Both the position numbers and the translations under genes were made by a program. 64,000 nt of DNA from Streptomyces sp. (GTDB lineage: Bacteria > Actinomycetota > Actinomycetes > Streptomycetales > Streptomycetaceae), in assembly GCF_019510245.1 (NCBI RefSeq), contig NZ_JAEKKT010000158.1, forward strand, positions 1-64,000, in the 5' to 3' direction. The number at the start of each line of letters is the position of its first letter. Positions within the stretch are counted from its first letter, which is position 1. This document shows positions 53,607 to 63,026 of the stretch, in pieces. A model generated the notes under the pieces. It worked only from the letters and a program-made list of their open reading frames with translations, did not search any database and was not told the DNA's origin.

Positions 53607-56600
53607 TCAGCGCAGGCCGGCGGCTCGGAGCACGGTCTGGCTGACCGTGTTCCCCGCCGTGTCACGTGCACTGGCCCGCAGCGACACGAACGACACCTTC
53701 CTCGGTGCGTCCAGCCGGAACCGTCCGTCGGACCCGCCGCTCGCGCGGTGCCAGGTCTTGCCGTCGTCGTAGGACAACTCCAGCGTCACCCGGCCCGGCG
53801 AGCCGGCTGCGACGGCTCCGGGCAGGGATTCGGCCTCGGCGGTCAGCGTCGCGTTCCGGTCGGCCCGGCCCGCGGCGTCGGTACTGAGCCCGTAGTCGAG
53901 TTGCAGCAGCGGCAGCACGGCCGACGGGGCGTCCACCGGCGCCTGCGAGGTGAAGGTCCAGTCCGTGGTGGTGGTCGACGAGTACGGGCTGTACGCCGCG
54001 TCCCGGCTGTTCTCCACTTCCAGGCGGTACGGAAGGCTGCCGGTGGCCGGAGCGTCCGCCTCGACCACCGCACCCGTGCCCTGTGCCAGCTGTGTCTTGC
54101 CTTGGTACAGAGTGACCGTCTGCTGGGAGAGGTCGGAATTCATGTCCATGCCGACGTGGTCGCGGCTGCCGTACGCCGGCACGTCGAACGTCAGCGCGTT
54201 GCCACTTCGGCTTGGCAGCCGGTAGTTGTCGTTCAGGTAGGGACGCTGGATCGGCTTGAACCACTCCTGGGTCTGGGTGCTGCCCGCCCGGTACGTGGTC
54301 CTCGGCTCGATCTCGTAGAGCAGACCGTCGGCGAACGCCTCCTGGCCCCAGGTGTTGGCTCCCGTGGTGGAGACCCAGTCGACGCGCTTGCCGTTCACCG
54401 GTGCCCGCTGCATGGTGGTGCCGGCGCCGTAGTTCGAGTAGGCGGGCCAGTCGTAGCGGTACTCACCGCCGGTCACCGTCGGGTCCGACGCGTCGAAGGT
54501 GACGTCGACCCGGGCCAGGTTGTCCCGGCCGCCGCGCACGACCAGGTCGGCCGGAATCCGGTTGTGCCAGGTCTGCATCAGGTCGTACACGTATGCCGGC
54601 GAGGGCTCGGACGCGACGGCGAGCACGGCCTTTCCGGTGCGGGCCTGCCGGACGAGTTCCTCGCCCTGGTCCATGGTCAGCAACGCCACGTCGACGGCAG
54701 CGGGGGTGGTGAAGTCGCTGCCGTACGGACGTAGTTGCCGACCGACCACGTCGTTCTCGACCAGCAGCAGCCTGACCCCGGCCTGTGCGGCCGCCGCCGC
54801 CTGGGCCGCGTCGGCGACCGTCTCGTTGCGGCGTACGACCACGGCCTTGCCGCGCACGTTCAGGTTCTTGTAGTCCGAGGCACCTCCGTTGCCCGCGAAG
54901 ACCACGGGCAGGCTGTAGTGGCCCTTGGGCAGCGGCGTGACAAGCCTCTGCCGCAACACGTCGGTGAAGTCGGTGGACTTGGTGGAGACGCTGAGCGCGG
55001 ACTGCTGCTTGCGCCAGCGGGCACCGAGGTAGAAGTCGCCGTGGGTGACGTCGTGCGTGGTCGGCTGAGCCCACAGACTGTCGTAATAGGTCTGGGTCTC
55101 CATGTAGTCACGGTACGAGGCACCGTCCATCGACCGGAAGTACTCCAGGCGCCGGTAGGTCGTCGCGGTGGGCTGCGGGACCGTCATGTCGACCTGGTGG
55201 ATCTTGCCCACGTCGAGCGTCACGGTGCGGTCCTGGTCGAGACTGACCTCCGGGTCACCGAGCAGCGCCTCGCCCCTCGAGTGCGGGCCGTGCACACCCT
55301 GTACGTCCTTGAAGGACAGCACCGAGTAGATACCGGCGGGCAGATACTCGGAGCCGGTGCCGGAGTCGTCGACGATGAGGAAGTCCGGGTCACTCTCGCC
55401 CTGCCTCATGACTTCGACGACGCCCGACATGGGCCGGCCCTGGGCGTCCTTGAAGGTCATGGTCAGTTTGTGGGCCGTGCTGCCCAGCGACACCGCGGTG
55501 TGCGCGAGTGCGTCGCCGTCGGCGTCGGCTGCCACGATCTGGCCGGCGAAGTGCCCGTCCGTGGTCGGCGCCGAGCCGTCGATCGAGACGGTGACGCCGG
55601 CGGTGCCGTGTGCGGGGACCGTGACGTGGTTCGCGGACAGACCGAACAGGCCCGCCGCGGAGCCGGGAGCGTCGACCGACAGGGTGAGGGTGATCGCCGC
55701 GTCGGTGAGGTTGGTGTAGGTCACCGGACGCTCCACCGGGGGCGACTCGGGGTCCGCGGTCCCGGTGGAGGCGGTGGACGTCGCGAAGACCTTCACGCGG
55801 GCGGCCGCCGCGACGTCCACCCGGCCGCTGCCGGCCTGGAAGGCGTCGTACGCCGGGGTCCGCAGCGAACTGCTGACCAGCAGGTCCTTGATCTGACTTC
55901 CCGTCAGTTCCGGGTGCTGTGCCGCGATCAGCACCGCGGCCCCGGTCACGTGCGGGGCGGCCATGGACGTGCCACTGAGCGTCTGGTAGTAGCCCTGGCC
56001 CTCGCCGGCGTACTGGGAACGTGCCGCGAGGACGTCCACACCGGGCGCGGTGATCTCCGGCTTGACCGCGCTGTCGCCGATCCGCGGGCCCTGGCTGGAG
56101 AAGATCGCCAGCGCGTCCTTCGAATCGACCGCGCCGACGGTCAGGGCGGCGTCCGCCGCCGCGGGGCCGCCGATGCTCCGCGCCCGGCCGGTGTTGCCGG
56201 CCGCGGTCACGAACAGGGCGCCGGTCTGGGCGCTGAGCCGGTCGACGGCCGCACTCAACGGGTCCGTGCCGTCGGACGGCGTGTTGGAGCCGAGGCTCAT
56301 GTTGATGACCTTGGCGTGCTCGTCGACGGCCGCCCACTCCATGCCGGCCAGGATGTCGGAGTCCTGCCCGGTGCCGCTGTTCGACAGGACCTTGCCGATG
56401 TGGAGGCGGGCGCCCGGCGCGACCCCCTTCTCCGTGCCGTCGGAGGCGGCGCCGGTGCCCGCGATGGTGGAGGCGACGTGGGTTCCGTGCCCGTTGTGGT
56501 CCTGGACGTCCTCGTCCGGGACGAAGCTGCGGGTGGCGGCTATGCGCCCGGCGAGGTCCGGATGCCCGGTGTCGACGCCGGTGTCCAGGACGGCGACGTC

Positions 56601-57353
56601 CACACCCTGGCCGGTGTCGCCGCCGGCCCATACCTGGGGGGCACCGATCTGTGCAGCGGTGTCGGCGAGGTCGGCCTTCACCCTGCCGTCGAGCCAGATC
56701 CGCGCGATGCCGGCGGCGAACGCCGGCTTCGCGGTGGCGGCGCGTCCCGCGGTGTCCGTGCCGGAGCGGGTGACCGCTGTCCAGAAGCTCTGCGACCGGG
56801 ACCGGTCCTCGGTCAGGGCGGCGCCGCCGATGCCGTCGAGGCCGCGCACCCGGGTCGCTCCCGGGGGCTGGACGTCGGCCTGCCGGCCGGCGGCGCCCCG
56901 CACGTAGGAGACGATCAGCGGGAGTCCGTCGGTGTGCGCGTCGTCGTATCCGTCGGCGACCAGATCGCTGACGTCGAACAGCCGTCGGTCCAGGATGCCT
57001 TCGGCGATGTAGGGGACGACGGCATCGGGGTAGACGTAGAGGTCGCCGCCGTTCTCCATGACACGGGCGTCGGCCGTTCCGCCGTCCGGGCCGGTGACGA
57101 CGACGGTGCCGCCCGTCTAGCCGGGTTGGGTCGGCTGCCGTGTGGTGACGGTGTCACCGGTGATCAGAGTGACCGAGTGGGTTCCGGCCGGAACGTCGGC
57201 GGCCGCCGTGCGGGAGGTGCCGGAGCCGGCCGCGGAACGTGCGGAATACGCGGACGGGACGTCCGCCGACGCGATGAGGGAACTGGACAGTGCGAGGAGG
57301 GACGCGCTGACGGAGGCCAGAACGCCCCAGCGTCTCGATGGAGTCTTCTTCAC
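53607..57353 (-). pseudogene. Secreted S8-family (subtilisin-like) serine protease interrupted by an in-frame TAG
   Basis: GTG 57353 (AGGAAAA upstream) starts a signal peptide (KKTPSRRWGVLASVSASLLA). The frame runs to HSVTLITGDTVTTRQPTQPG and then TAG at 57117-57119. It continues without change of frame as TGGTVVVTGPDGGTADARVM and stays open for another 1150 residues. Triad: VAVLDTGVDTGHPDLAGR (Asp), DHNGHGTHVASTIAGTG (His), LSGTSMAAPHVTGAAVLIAA (Ser). A PA-type insert (VVRRNETVADAAQAAAAAQA) and beta-rich C-terminal domains follow. The total is about 1249 codons, typical of large Streptomyces S8 proteases. One base change (for example CAG to TAG) explains the stop. If genuine, no full-length protein is made; restart at ATG 57059 would lack the signal peptide. 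Confidence 0.8.
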
Positions 57354-57805
57354 ATGTTTTCCTGTGGAAACGGAAATCCGTGGACTGTTGTCCGGGATTC
57401 GCCTTGGGTTCACCCGGTTGGGTTGGCAGGAGTCTTCCAGTGAACATGTGACCAAGGGTGTGACAATGGCAGTGATCATTCCCACGAAACAGGACCGTCG
57501 CCGGACGGTCTATGAGCACAGCGTCCGAGCGCACACCATGCACGAACCAAGGATGAGCAGGTAGAACGCAAGGAGGGCAGCGGTCGGCGCCGTACCGGAG
57601 AAGCGCAGAAAAAGACAGGAAGGGCATGGCCGCTAATCGGCACGAAAATCGGCTCCGAGAAAGGAGGACCTATTCAGCTCCTGCTTTTTGGCGAGCGCGC
57701 AGAAACGACCGCGCAGTGCTTCACCCCAGGATCGACGGTACAGGACCCTTGTCGGATTGTCTGCCCTTCACCGCACAACACGTCCGGTTCGTATCGCGAA
57801 ATCCG

Positions 57806-57822
57806 TTTTATTGCATAGTCAA
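57806..57822 (-). promoter_or_regulatory. TTGAC-N4-CAA element (copy 7) in gap 57354-57848
   Basis: Minus-strand TTGACTATGCAATAAAA, just beyond the Lrp stop and about 450 bp upstream of the protease start. The rest of the 495-bp gap, which contains the protease promoter, holds no gene. Confidence 0.4.
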
Positions 57823-57848
57823 GCATGAGCTCTTTTCCCGCCGCACTC

Positions 57849-58331
57849 TCAGCGGCCGTCCGCGGTGCGGCGCAGCAGCGGGGTGAGACGGTGTGGCACC
57901 AGCTCCCTCATGGCCAGGGCCGTGGCGGTGCGCTCGATGCCGGGGACGGCCAGGATCCGGCCCGCGACCCGGTACAGGTCCTCCGCGTCCACGGCGACCA
58001 CCCGCACGAGCAGATCGGTCTCCCCGCTCAGCCCGAAGACCTCGACCACCTCCGCGATACCCGCGAGCGCCTCCGACACCTCCGCCAGCCGGTGCTGGCC
58101 CACCCGCGCGGTGACGAACGCCGTCAGCGGGTGGCCCAGCGCCTTCGGGACGATCCGGCGCTCGAAGGATCCGAGCGCGCCGCCCTGCTCCATCCGGGCC
58201 AGCCGGGCCTGGACCGTGTTGCGCGACAGCCCCAGCTGTTCCGCCAGCGCGACGACGGTGGCCCGCGGGTCGGCCGTCAGGGCGAGCAGGATCCGGGCGT
58301 CCGTGGCATCGAGACTCCGCGCAGTGCTCAT
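57849..58331 (-). CDS. Lrp/AsnC-family transcriptional regulator
   Basis: 160 residues. N-terminal HTH: LDATDARILLALTADPRATV, VALAEQLGLSRNTVQARLAR. The C-terminal RAM (ligand-binding) domain has AFVTARVGQHRLAEVSEALA, VEVFGLSGETDLLVRVVAVD and YRVAGRILAVPGIERTATAL. It senses amino acids or 2-oxo acids and typically controls a divergent gene, here the TPP enzyme at 58484. The intergenic palindrome at 58367-58383 is the probable site. ATG 58331. Confidence 0.9.
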   Translation of the reverse strand: MSTARSLDATDARILLALTADPRATVVALAEQLGLSRNTVQARLARMEQGGALGSFERRIVPKALGHPLTAFVTARVGQHRLAEVSEALAGIAEVVEVFGLSGETDLLVRVVAVDAEDLYRVAGRILAVPGIERTATALAMRELVPHRLTPLLRRTADGR

Positions 58332-58366
58332 GTTGCTCGGTCCGCACCTCTCATCGGCACCGGGTT

Positions 58367-58383
58367 CTGAGCAGAATGCTCAG
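58367..58383. promoter_or_regulatory. Palindrome CTGAGCA-GAA-TGCTCAG between Lrp and E1-like genes
   Basis: 7-bp perfect arms, 3-nt spacer; 36 bp upstream of the Lrp start and 101 bp upstream of the E1-like start. Size and dyad fit an Lrp/AsnC operator. Confidence 0.6.
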
Positions 58384-58483
58384 TTCGACATACATATCTT
58401 GTGCAACCGCAGAGCCGTATGTCTACTGAGGGCGCACAAAGCGAAGTGTCCGAGGCCGTGTGCCGGTGACGGAGGTGTCTGTG

Positions 58484-60862
58484 GTGACCACTGACCAGAA
58501 GCTGATGACGCACGGTGGCGGCCGGGCCCTTGACCGGACCGCGGATCTCGCCGTGCTGGAGGCGGTCGAGCGGCGGCTGCTCTGGCTGTCCACCGCGATC
58601 GTCGACCACGCCAACCGGGTACGGCCCAACCCCTCGGGTCTCAAGGTGGGCGGCCACCAGGCGTCGAGCGCCTCGATGACCTCGATCATGACAGCGCTGT
58701 GGTTCCACGCGCTGACCGCCCGGGACCGGGTGTCGGTGAAGCCGCACGCCTCCCCGGTGCTGCACGCGATCAACTACCTGCTCGGCGAACTCGACGAGTC
58801 CCGGCTGACGACCCTGCGCGCCTTCGGGGGCCTGCAGAGCTATCCCAGCCGGACCAAGGACCCCGACCCGGTCGACTACTCCACCGGCTCGGTCGGCATC
58901 GGCGCCACCGCCCCCCTGTGGGGCGCCCTCGCCCGCCGCTACGTCGAGGGCCACTTCGGCGGGGCGGGCACCGGACGCCAGTACTCCCTGCTGGGCGACG
59001 CGGAACTGGACGAGGGCGCCGTCTGGGAGGCCGTGCAGGACCCGATGGTGCAGGGCCTCGGCGAGGCGGTGTGGATCGTCGACCTCAACCGGCAGTCCCT
59101 GGACCGCGTCGTCCCCGGTATCGCCGCCGACCGGCTCCAGGGCATGTTCGCGGCGGCCGGCTGGCAGGTGATCACGCTCAAGTACGGGAGGCTGCTGGAG
59201 GAGCTGTTCACCCGGCCGGGCGGCGAGGCCCTGCGTGCCCGTATCGACTCCATGGGCAACCCCGAGTACCAGCGCCTGCTGCGCTGCTCGGCCGACGAGC
59301 TGCGCGATCGCCTGCCCGGCACCGGTTCGACGGCCGGACCGGTCGCGGGTCTGATCGCGTCCCTGGACGACAGCTCCCTGCTGGCCGCGCTGCGCAACCT
59401 GGGCGGTCATGACATCGGGGCGCTGACGGAGGCGTTCGACAGCGTCGACGACGCCTGCCCCACGGTCATCTTCGCGTACACGGTCAAGGGTCACGGGCTG
59501 CCCACCCAGGGCCACCCGCAGAACCACTCCTCCCTGCTGACCGCCGACCAGATGTCAGCGCTGGCGGACCGACTGGGCACCGACCTCGACCACCCCTGGC
59601 AGGCCTTCGCCCCCGGGTCGCCGGAAGCGGCGCTGTGCGCGGCGGCCTCCGCGCGGCTGCACCGCCCCGCACACGTGCCGCAGGAACCCCCGGCGATCCC
59701 CGCCGACCTCGGCCGTCCGGCCCCCACGGGTACCGGCAACACGCAGCAGGCTCTGGGCAGGGTCCTGCTGGACCTCACCCGCCGGGCTCCCGGGGCGGCG
59801 AGCCGGATCGTCACCGTCAGCCCCGATGTCAGCTCGTCCACGAACCTCGGGGGCTGGCTCAACAAGGTCGGCGTGTGGTCGCCGACGGAGCGCCCTGACT
59901 GGTTCGCCGACGACTCCGAGACGCTCCTGCACTGGCAGGAGCGGCCGACCGGCCAACACGTGGAACTGGGCATCGCGGAGACGAACCTGGTCGGCGTGCT
60001 GGGTGAGCTGGGCGCCACCTGGAGCCGCTGGGGACAGCCGCTGCTGCCGATCGGCGTGGTTTACGACCCCTTCGTCAACAGGGCCCTGGAACCCTGGTCG
60101 TTCGGGATCTACGCCGGCGGCCAGTCGATCCTGGTCGGCACGCCGTCCGGGGTCACGCTGGCCCCCGAGGGCGGCGCGCACCAGTCGATCACCACGCCGT
60201 CGCTGGGCATCGAGCAGCCCGGCTGCGTCACCTACGAGCCCGCCTTCGCCGTCGACACGGAATGGTGTCTGCTGGCGGCGCTCGGCAATCTCGGCCGCCC
60301 GGACGGGAGTTCGGCCTACCTGAGGCTCTCCACCCGTCCCGTCGACCAGTCCCTGGCCGCCGTGCCCGGGGACCCGGCCGCCCGGGAACGCCGACGGCGG
60401 CAGGTGACCGCCGGGGCCTACCGGATGCGCCGGCACGACAAGCCCGTGGTGACCATCGCCGCGATGGGAGCGGTGATGACCGAGGCGCTCGCCGCCGCCG
60501 ACCGGCTCGCCGCCCTCGGCCACCAGGCCGACGTCGTGTGCGTGACCAGCCCGGACCTGCTCTTCCGCGCACTCCAGGCCCGTCGTGGCCTGGCGGACAG
60601 CCCGAGCTGGATCCTCGACCAGGTCTTCCCCGCCGACCGGGCCACCCCGCTCGTCACCCTGCTGGACGGTCATCCGCACACGCTGGCGTTCCTCGGCACG
60701 ATCCGCAACACGCCCGTCACCACACTCGGAGTGACCGCGTTCGGCCAGTCCGGCTCGATCGAGGACGTCTACCGTCACCACGGCATCGACACGTCCGGTG
60801 TGGTCGCCGCCGCCGGCTGTGGGACGTCCCCGGTCAGGACGCCGTGTCCGCCGACTTGTTGA
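58484..60862 (+). CDS. TPP-dependent 2-oxoacid dehydrogenase E1-like / transketolase-like enzyme
   Basis: 792 residues from GTG 58484 (GGAGGTG 7 nt upstream). TPP-binding motif GDAELDEGAVWEAVQDPMVQ ... VDLNRQSLDR (GDA-X-N). N-terminal KVGGHQASSASMTSIMTALW and VSVKPHASPVLHAINYLLG match the homodimeric pyruvate dehydrogenase E1 (AceE) order. Later come VSPDVSSSTNLGGWLNKVGV, HVELGIAETNLVGVLGELGA, PEGGAHQSITTPSLGIEQPG and a transketolase C-terminal domain (PVVTIAAMGAVMTEALAAAD). AceE is about 100 residues longer. No E2 or E3 gene is adjacent. It may act on a branched or unusual 2-oxo acid, controlled by the divergent Lrp. Its last 29 bp overlap the convergent FAD gene. Confidence 0.8.
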   Translation: MTTDQKLMTHGGGRALDRTADLAVLEAVERRLLWLSTAIVDHANRVRPNPSGLKVGGHQASSASMTSIMTALWFHALTARDRVSVKPHASPVLHAINYLLGELDESRLTTLRAFGGLQSYPSRTKDPDPVDYSTGSVGIGATAPLWGALARRYVEGHFGGAGTGRQYSLLGDAELDEGAVWEAVQDPMVQGLGEAVWIVDLNRQSLDRVVPGIAADRLQGMFAAAGWQVITLKYGRLLEELFTRPGGEALRARIDSMGNPEYQRLLRCSADELRDRLPGTGSTAGPVAGLIASLDDSSLLAALRNLGGHDIGALTEAFDSVDDACPTVIFAYTVKGHGLPTQGHPQNHSSLLTADQMSALADRLGTDLDHPWQAFAPGSPEAALCAAASARLHRPAHVPQEPPAIPADLGRPAPTGTGNTQQALGRVLLDLTRRAPGAASRIVTVSPDVSSSTNLGGWLNKVGVWSPTERPDWFADDSETLLHWQERPTGQHVELGIAETNLVGVLGELGATWSRWGQPLLPIGVVYDPFVNRALEPWSFGIYAGGQSILVGTPSGVTLAPEGGAHQSITTPSLGIEQPGCVTYEPAFAVDTEWCLLAALGNLGRPDGSSAYLRLSTRPVDQSLAAVPGDPAARERRRRQVTAGAYRMRRHDKPVVTIAAMGAVMTEALAAADRLAALGHQADVVCVTSPDLLFRALQARRGLADSPSWILDQVFPADRATPLVTLLDGHPHTLAFLGTIRNTPVTTLGVTAFGQSGSIEDVYRHHGIDTSGVVAAAGCGTSPVRTPCPPTC

Positions 60863-62222
60863 CGTCGATCGCCCGCTCCAGCAGCGCCGGGTCGGCCAGC
60901 GTCCCCGGGTGGGCGCGCATGTACGCCACCGCCTTGAAGGCGTCGGCGACGGTCTCGTCCGTCAGAGAGGCCTGCATCAGCTGCCCCATCGCCCACTGCT
61001 GCTGCGACGCCTCCTCGTCCTGCGCCGGCTCCGCGTCGCCCACGCCGCTTCCGGCGGAGGGTCCCCACAGGGCGTCCGTGGCCACCTTCAGCAGGTCGAA
61101 GTACCAGGCCGCCGGGAGGCCCAGGTCGGGTTCACCGGTCAGGTAGGCGGAGAGACAGGACGCGTGCAGCGCGGCCGACGACATGCCCTGGCCGAACGTG
61201 GCGTTGAGCGAGGCCACCGCGTCGCCGACGCTGACCAGACGGGCCGGGTAGTGCGCCAGCCCCACGAAGTCACGGCGCCGGTTGTCCGCCTGCCGGAAGT
61301 TCAGGACCTCGCGGGTGACGGCTCCGCCGACGGCCTTGCCGAAGGCGGGCGGCAGTTCGTCGCACAGCGACCGGAACTCCTCCAGCGTCCTGGGCGGCTG
61401 ATGCCCGCCGTGGACGATCAGGCCGACCATCCACTGGTTGTCCTCGATCGGGATGAGCAGGCCCGCGGTCAGGCCGCGCGGTCCCGGCTGTGCCGGGAAC
61501 ATGGTGCCGGTGAACGCCGGTGGCGCCGCGTCAGGTCCGGTGGCGCGCTCGAACATGGCGGTCGCGTAGTGGATGCCCGTCGGCACCCGGTGCAGGGGCG
61601 GCCTGCTGTAACCCGCCTGCTCGACCCAGTCCGGAAGCCTGCTGGCACGTCCCATCGCGTCGACCACGAAGTCGACACGCACGGCTTCTTCCTCGACGCC
61701 GTCCACCACGAAGCGCACCGCACTGACGGCACCGTTGTCGTACTCCAGCGCCGTCGCCTGCGCGGTGACCTTCCGCACGTTGGGCAGAGCGAGCACGCGG
61801 TTGCGGACGGCGAACTCCAGCAACGGCCGGCTGCAGTTGAGGGTGTGCACGTCGCGGCTGGGCAGCTGCTCAATGCCGTCGATGTACATGACCGACCGGT
61901 CCGGCGCGAGGGAGACGGCGCCCAGACCCTTCAGCTCTCCGGTGATGCCGGGCAGCCAGCGCTCCAGCTGGTCTACCCCGCCCGGAAGTATGCCGTGCAC
62001 CTGGCGGTCCTGCGGCACTCCGTCGCGGGGCAGCCCCTGCGGGTCGGTGCGGTCACGCTCGATGATCACCACGCGGCGGGAGTGGTCCGCGAGCACCCTC
62101 GCGGCCAGCAGTCCGGCGATACTGCCACCCAGCACACATGCGGTGTCGAACAGGACGGGTGTGCGCTCGGGGGGCCGCACCTGGACAAGTCTGTCGAAGA
62201 CGTCGACAGGCGACTCGGTCAC
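60834..62222 (-). CDS. FAD-dependent monooxygenase (PHBH-like)
   Basis: 462 residues from GTG 62222 (GAGGAG upstream). Dinucleotide motif ACVLGGSIAGLLAARVLADH followed by RRVVIIERDRTDP. GVPQDRQVHGILPGGVDQLE, VDFVVDAMGRASRLPDWVEQ and the second FAD contact LVSVGDAVASLNATFGQGMS are all present. The FAD/NAD(P)H hydroxylase family adds an oxygen atom to aromatic or polyketide substrates. No carrier or cyclase is nearby. The 5' region holds an 8-bp-arm inverted repeat at 62240-62258 and a TTGAC-like element at 62332. Confidence 0.86.
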   Translation of the reverse strand: MTESPVDVFDRLVQVRPPERTPVLFDTACVLGGSIAGLLAARVLADHSRRVVIIERDRTDPQGLPRDGVPQDRQVHGILPGGVDQLERWLPGITGELKGLGAVSLAPDRSVMYIDGIEQLPSRDVHTLNCSRPLLEFAVRNRVLALPNVRKVTAQATALEYDNGAVSAVRFVVDGVEEEAVRVDFVVDAMGRASRLPDWVEQAGYSRPPLHRVPTGIHYATAMFERATGPDAAPPAFTGTMFPAQPGPRGLTAGLLIPIEDNQWMVGLIVHGGHQPPRTLEEFRSLCDELPPAFGKAVGGAVTREVLNFRQADNRRRDFVGLAHYPARLVSVGDAVASLNATFGQGMSSAALHASCLSAYLTGEPDLGLPAAWYFDLLKVATDALWGPSAGSGVGDAEPAQDEEASQQQWAMGQLMQASLTDETVADAFKAVAYMRAHPGTLADPALLERAIDVNKSADTAS

Positions 62223-62239
62223 AGATTCTCCTCGGGTAT

Positions 62240-62258
62240 GTGGTGACCACGTCACCAC
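62240..62258. promoter_or_regulatory. GTGGTGAC-CAC-GTCACCAC palindrome
   Basis: 8-bp perfect arms with a 3-nt spacer, 18 bp upstream of the GTG start of the FAD monooxygenase. Likely operator in its 5' leader. Confidence 0.5.
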
Positions 62259-62331
62259 CAGATGGTCCGCTGCTGCGTGAGCGGCTCCGGCCGCCGGCCG
62301 GCACGGAGAGGCACGGGGCGGCACACACCCA

Positions 62332-62349
62332 TATTACTTGTCGCGTAAA
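62332..62349 (-). promoter_or_regulatory. TTGAC-like element (copy 8)
   Basis: Minus-strand TTTACGCGACAAGTAATA, 110 bp upstream of the FAD monooxygenase. The first half is weaker, but 12 bases equal the copy at 27932-27949. Confidence 0.35.
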
Positions 62350-62375
62350 GCAAATTCCAGATACGTATCACTGTG

Positions 62376-63026
62376 TCACCGGTCGAGCAGGCCGGCCTCC
62401 CAGACCCAGGCGGCGATCTCCACACGATTGCGGGTGGCGAGTTTGGACTGCACGTTGGCGAGATGCGTCTTGACCGTACCCACCGAGATGAACAACGCGG
62501 CGGCGATCTCCGCGTTGGTCAGCCCTCGGGCCACCAGACGGACGAGTTCCAGCTCGCGGGCCGACAGCACGCTCCGCGCCGACTCGGAACCGTTCCTGCG
62601 AGGCTTCAGGTCCTTGAGCAGCCGCACCGTGACGGAGGGGCTGACCAGCGCCTCACCCGAGGCGGCCGCCCGGATCGCCTCGACCAGCAGGGCGGGTCCG
62701 GAGTCCTTGACGAGGAATCCGCAGGCCCCGTCGCGCAGGGCCTGGTGCACGTATTCGTCGTCGTCGAACGTCGTGGCGATGACGACCTTCGGCGGATCGG
62801 CCGCCCCCGGGCGGGTCAGCCGGCGCAGCGCTTCCAGTCCGTCGAGTCGGGGCATGCGAATGTCCATCAGTACGACGTCGGGGCGCAGGCGTTCGGCGAG
62901 TTCCACTGCCTGCACCCCGTCCGCCGCTTCGGCGACGATCTCGATGTCGTCCTCGGCCGACAGCAGCATGGCGAATCCCGCACGCACCATCGCCTGGTCG
63001 TCGGCGATCAGCACACGGATGGTCAT
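62376..63026 (-). CDS. NarL/LuxR-type response regulator
   Basis: 216 residues. Receiver domain: MTIRVLIADDQAMVRAGFAM, phospho-acceptor Asp in DVVLMDIRMPRLDG, switch Thr in VVIATTFDDDEY and Lys in CGFLVKDSGPALL. C-terminal LuxR helix-turn-helix: LSARELELVRLVARGLTNAE, IAAALFISVGTVKTHLANVQ. Overlaps the sensor kinase by 4 bp (ATGA), so the pair is coexpressed, kinase first. Targets unknown; the FAD monooxygenase lies downstream on the same strand and is a possible target. Confidence 0.9.
   Translation of the reverse strand: MTIRVLIADDQAMVRAGFAMLLSAEDDIEIVAEAADGVQAVELAERLRPDVVLMDIRMPRLDGLEALRRLTRPGAADPPKVVIATTFDDDEYVHQALRDGACGFLVKDSGPALLVEAIRAAASGEALVSPSVTVRLLKDLKPRRNGSESARSVLSARELELVRLVARGLTNAEIAAALFISVGTVKTHLANVQSKLATRNRVEIAAWVWEAGLLDR

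Noticed and set aside
54735..57443. 902-codon open frame antisense to the S8 protease
   Set aside because: Same shadow effect; no start signal or motif, while the opposite strand carries the catalytic triad.
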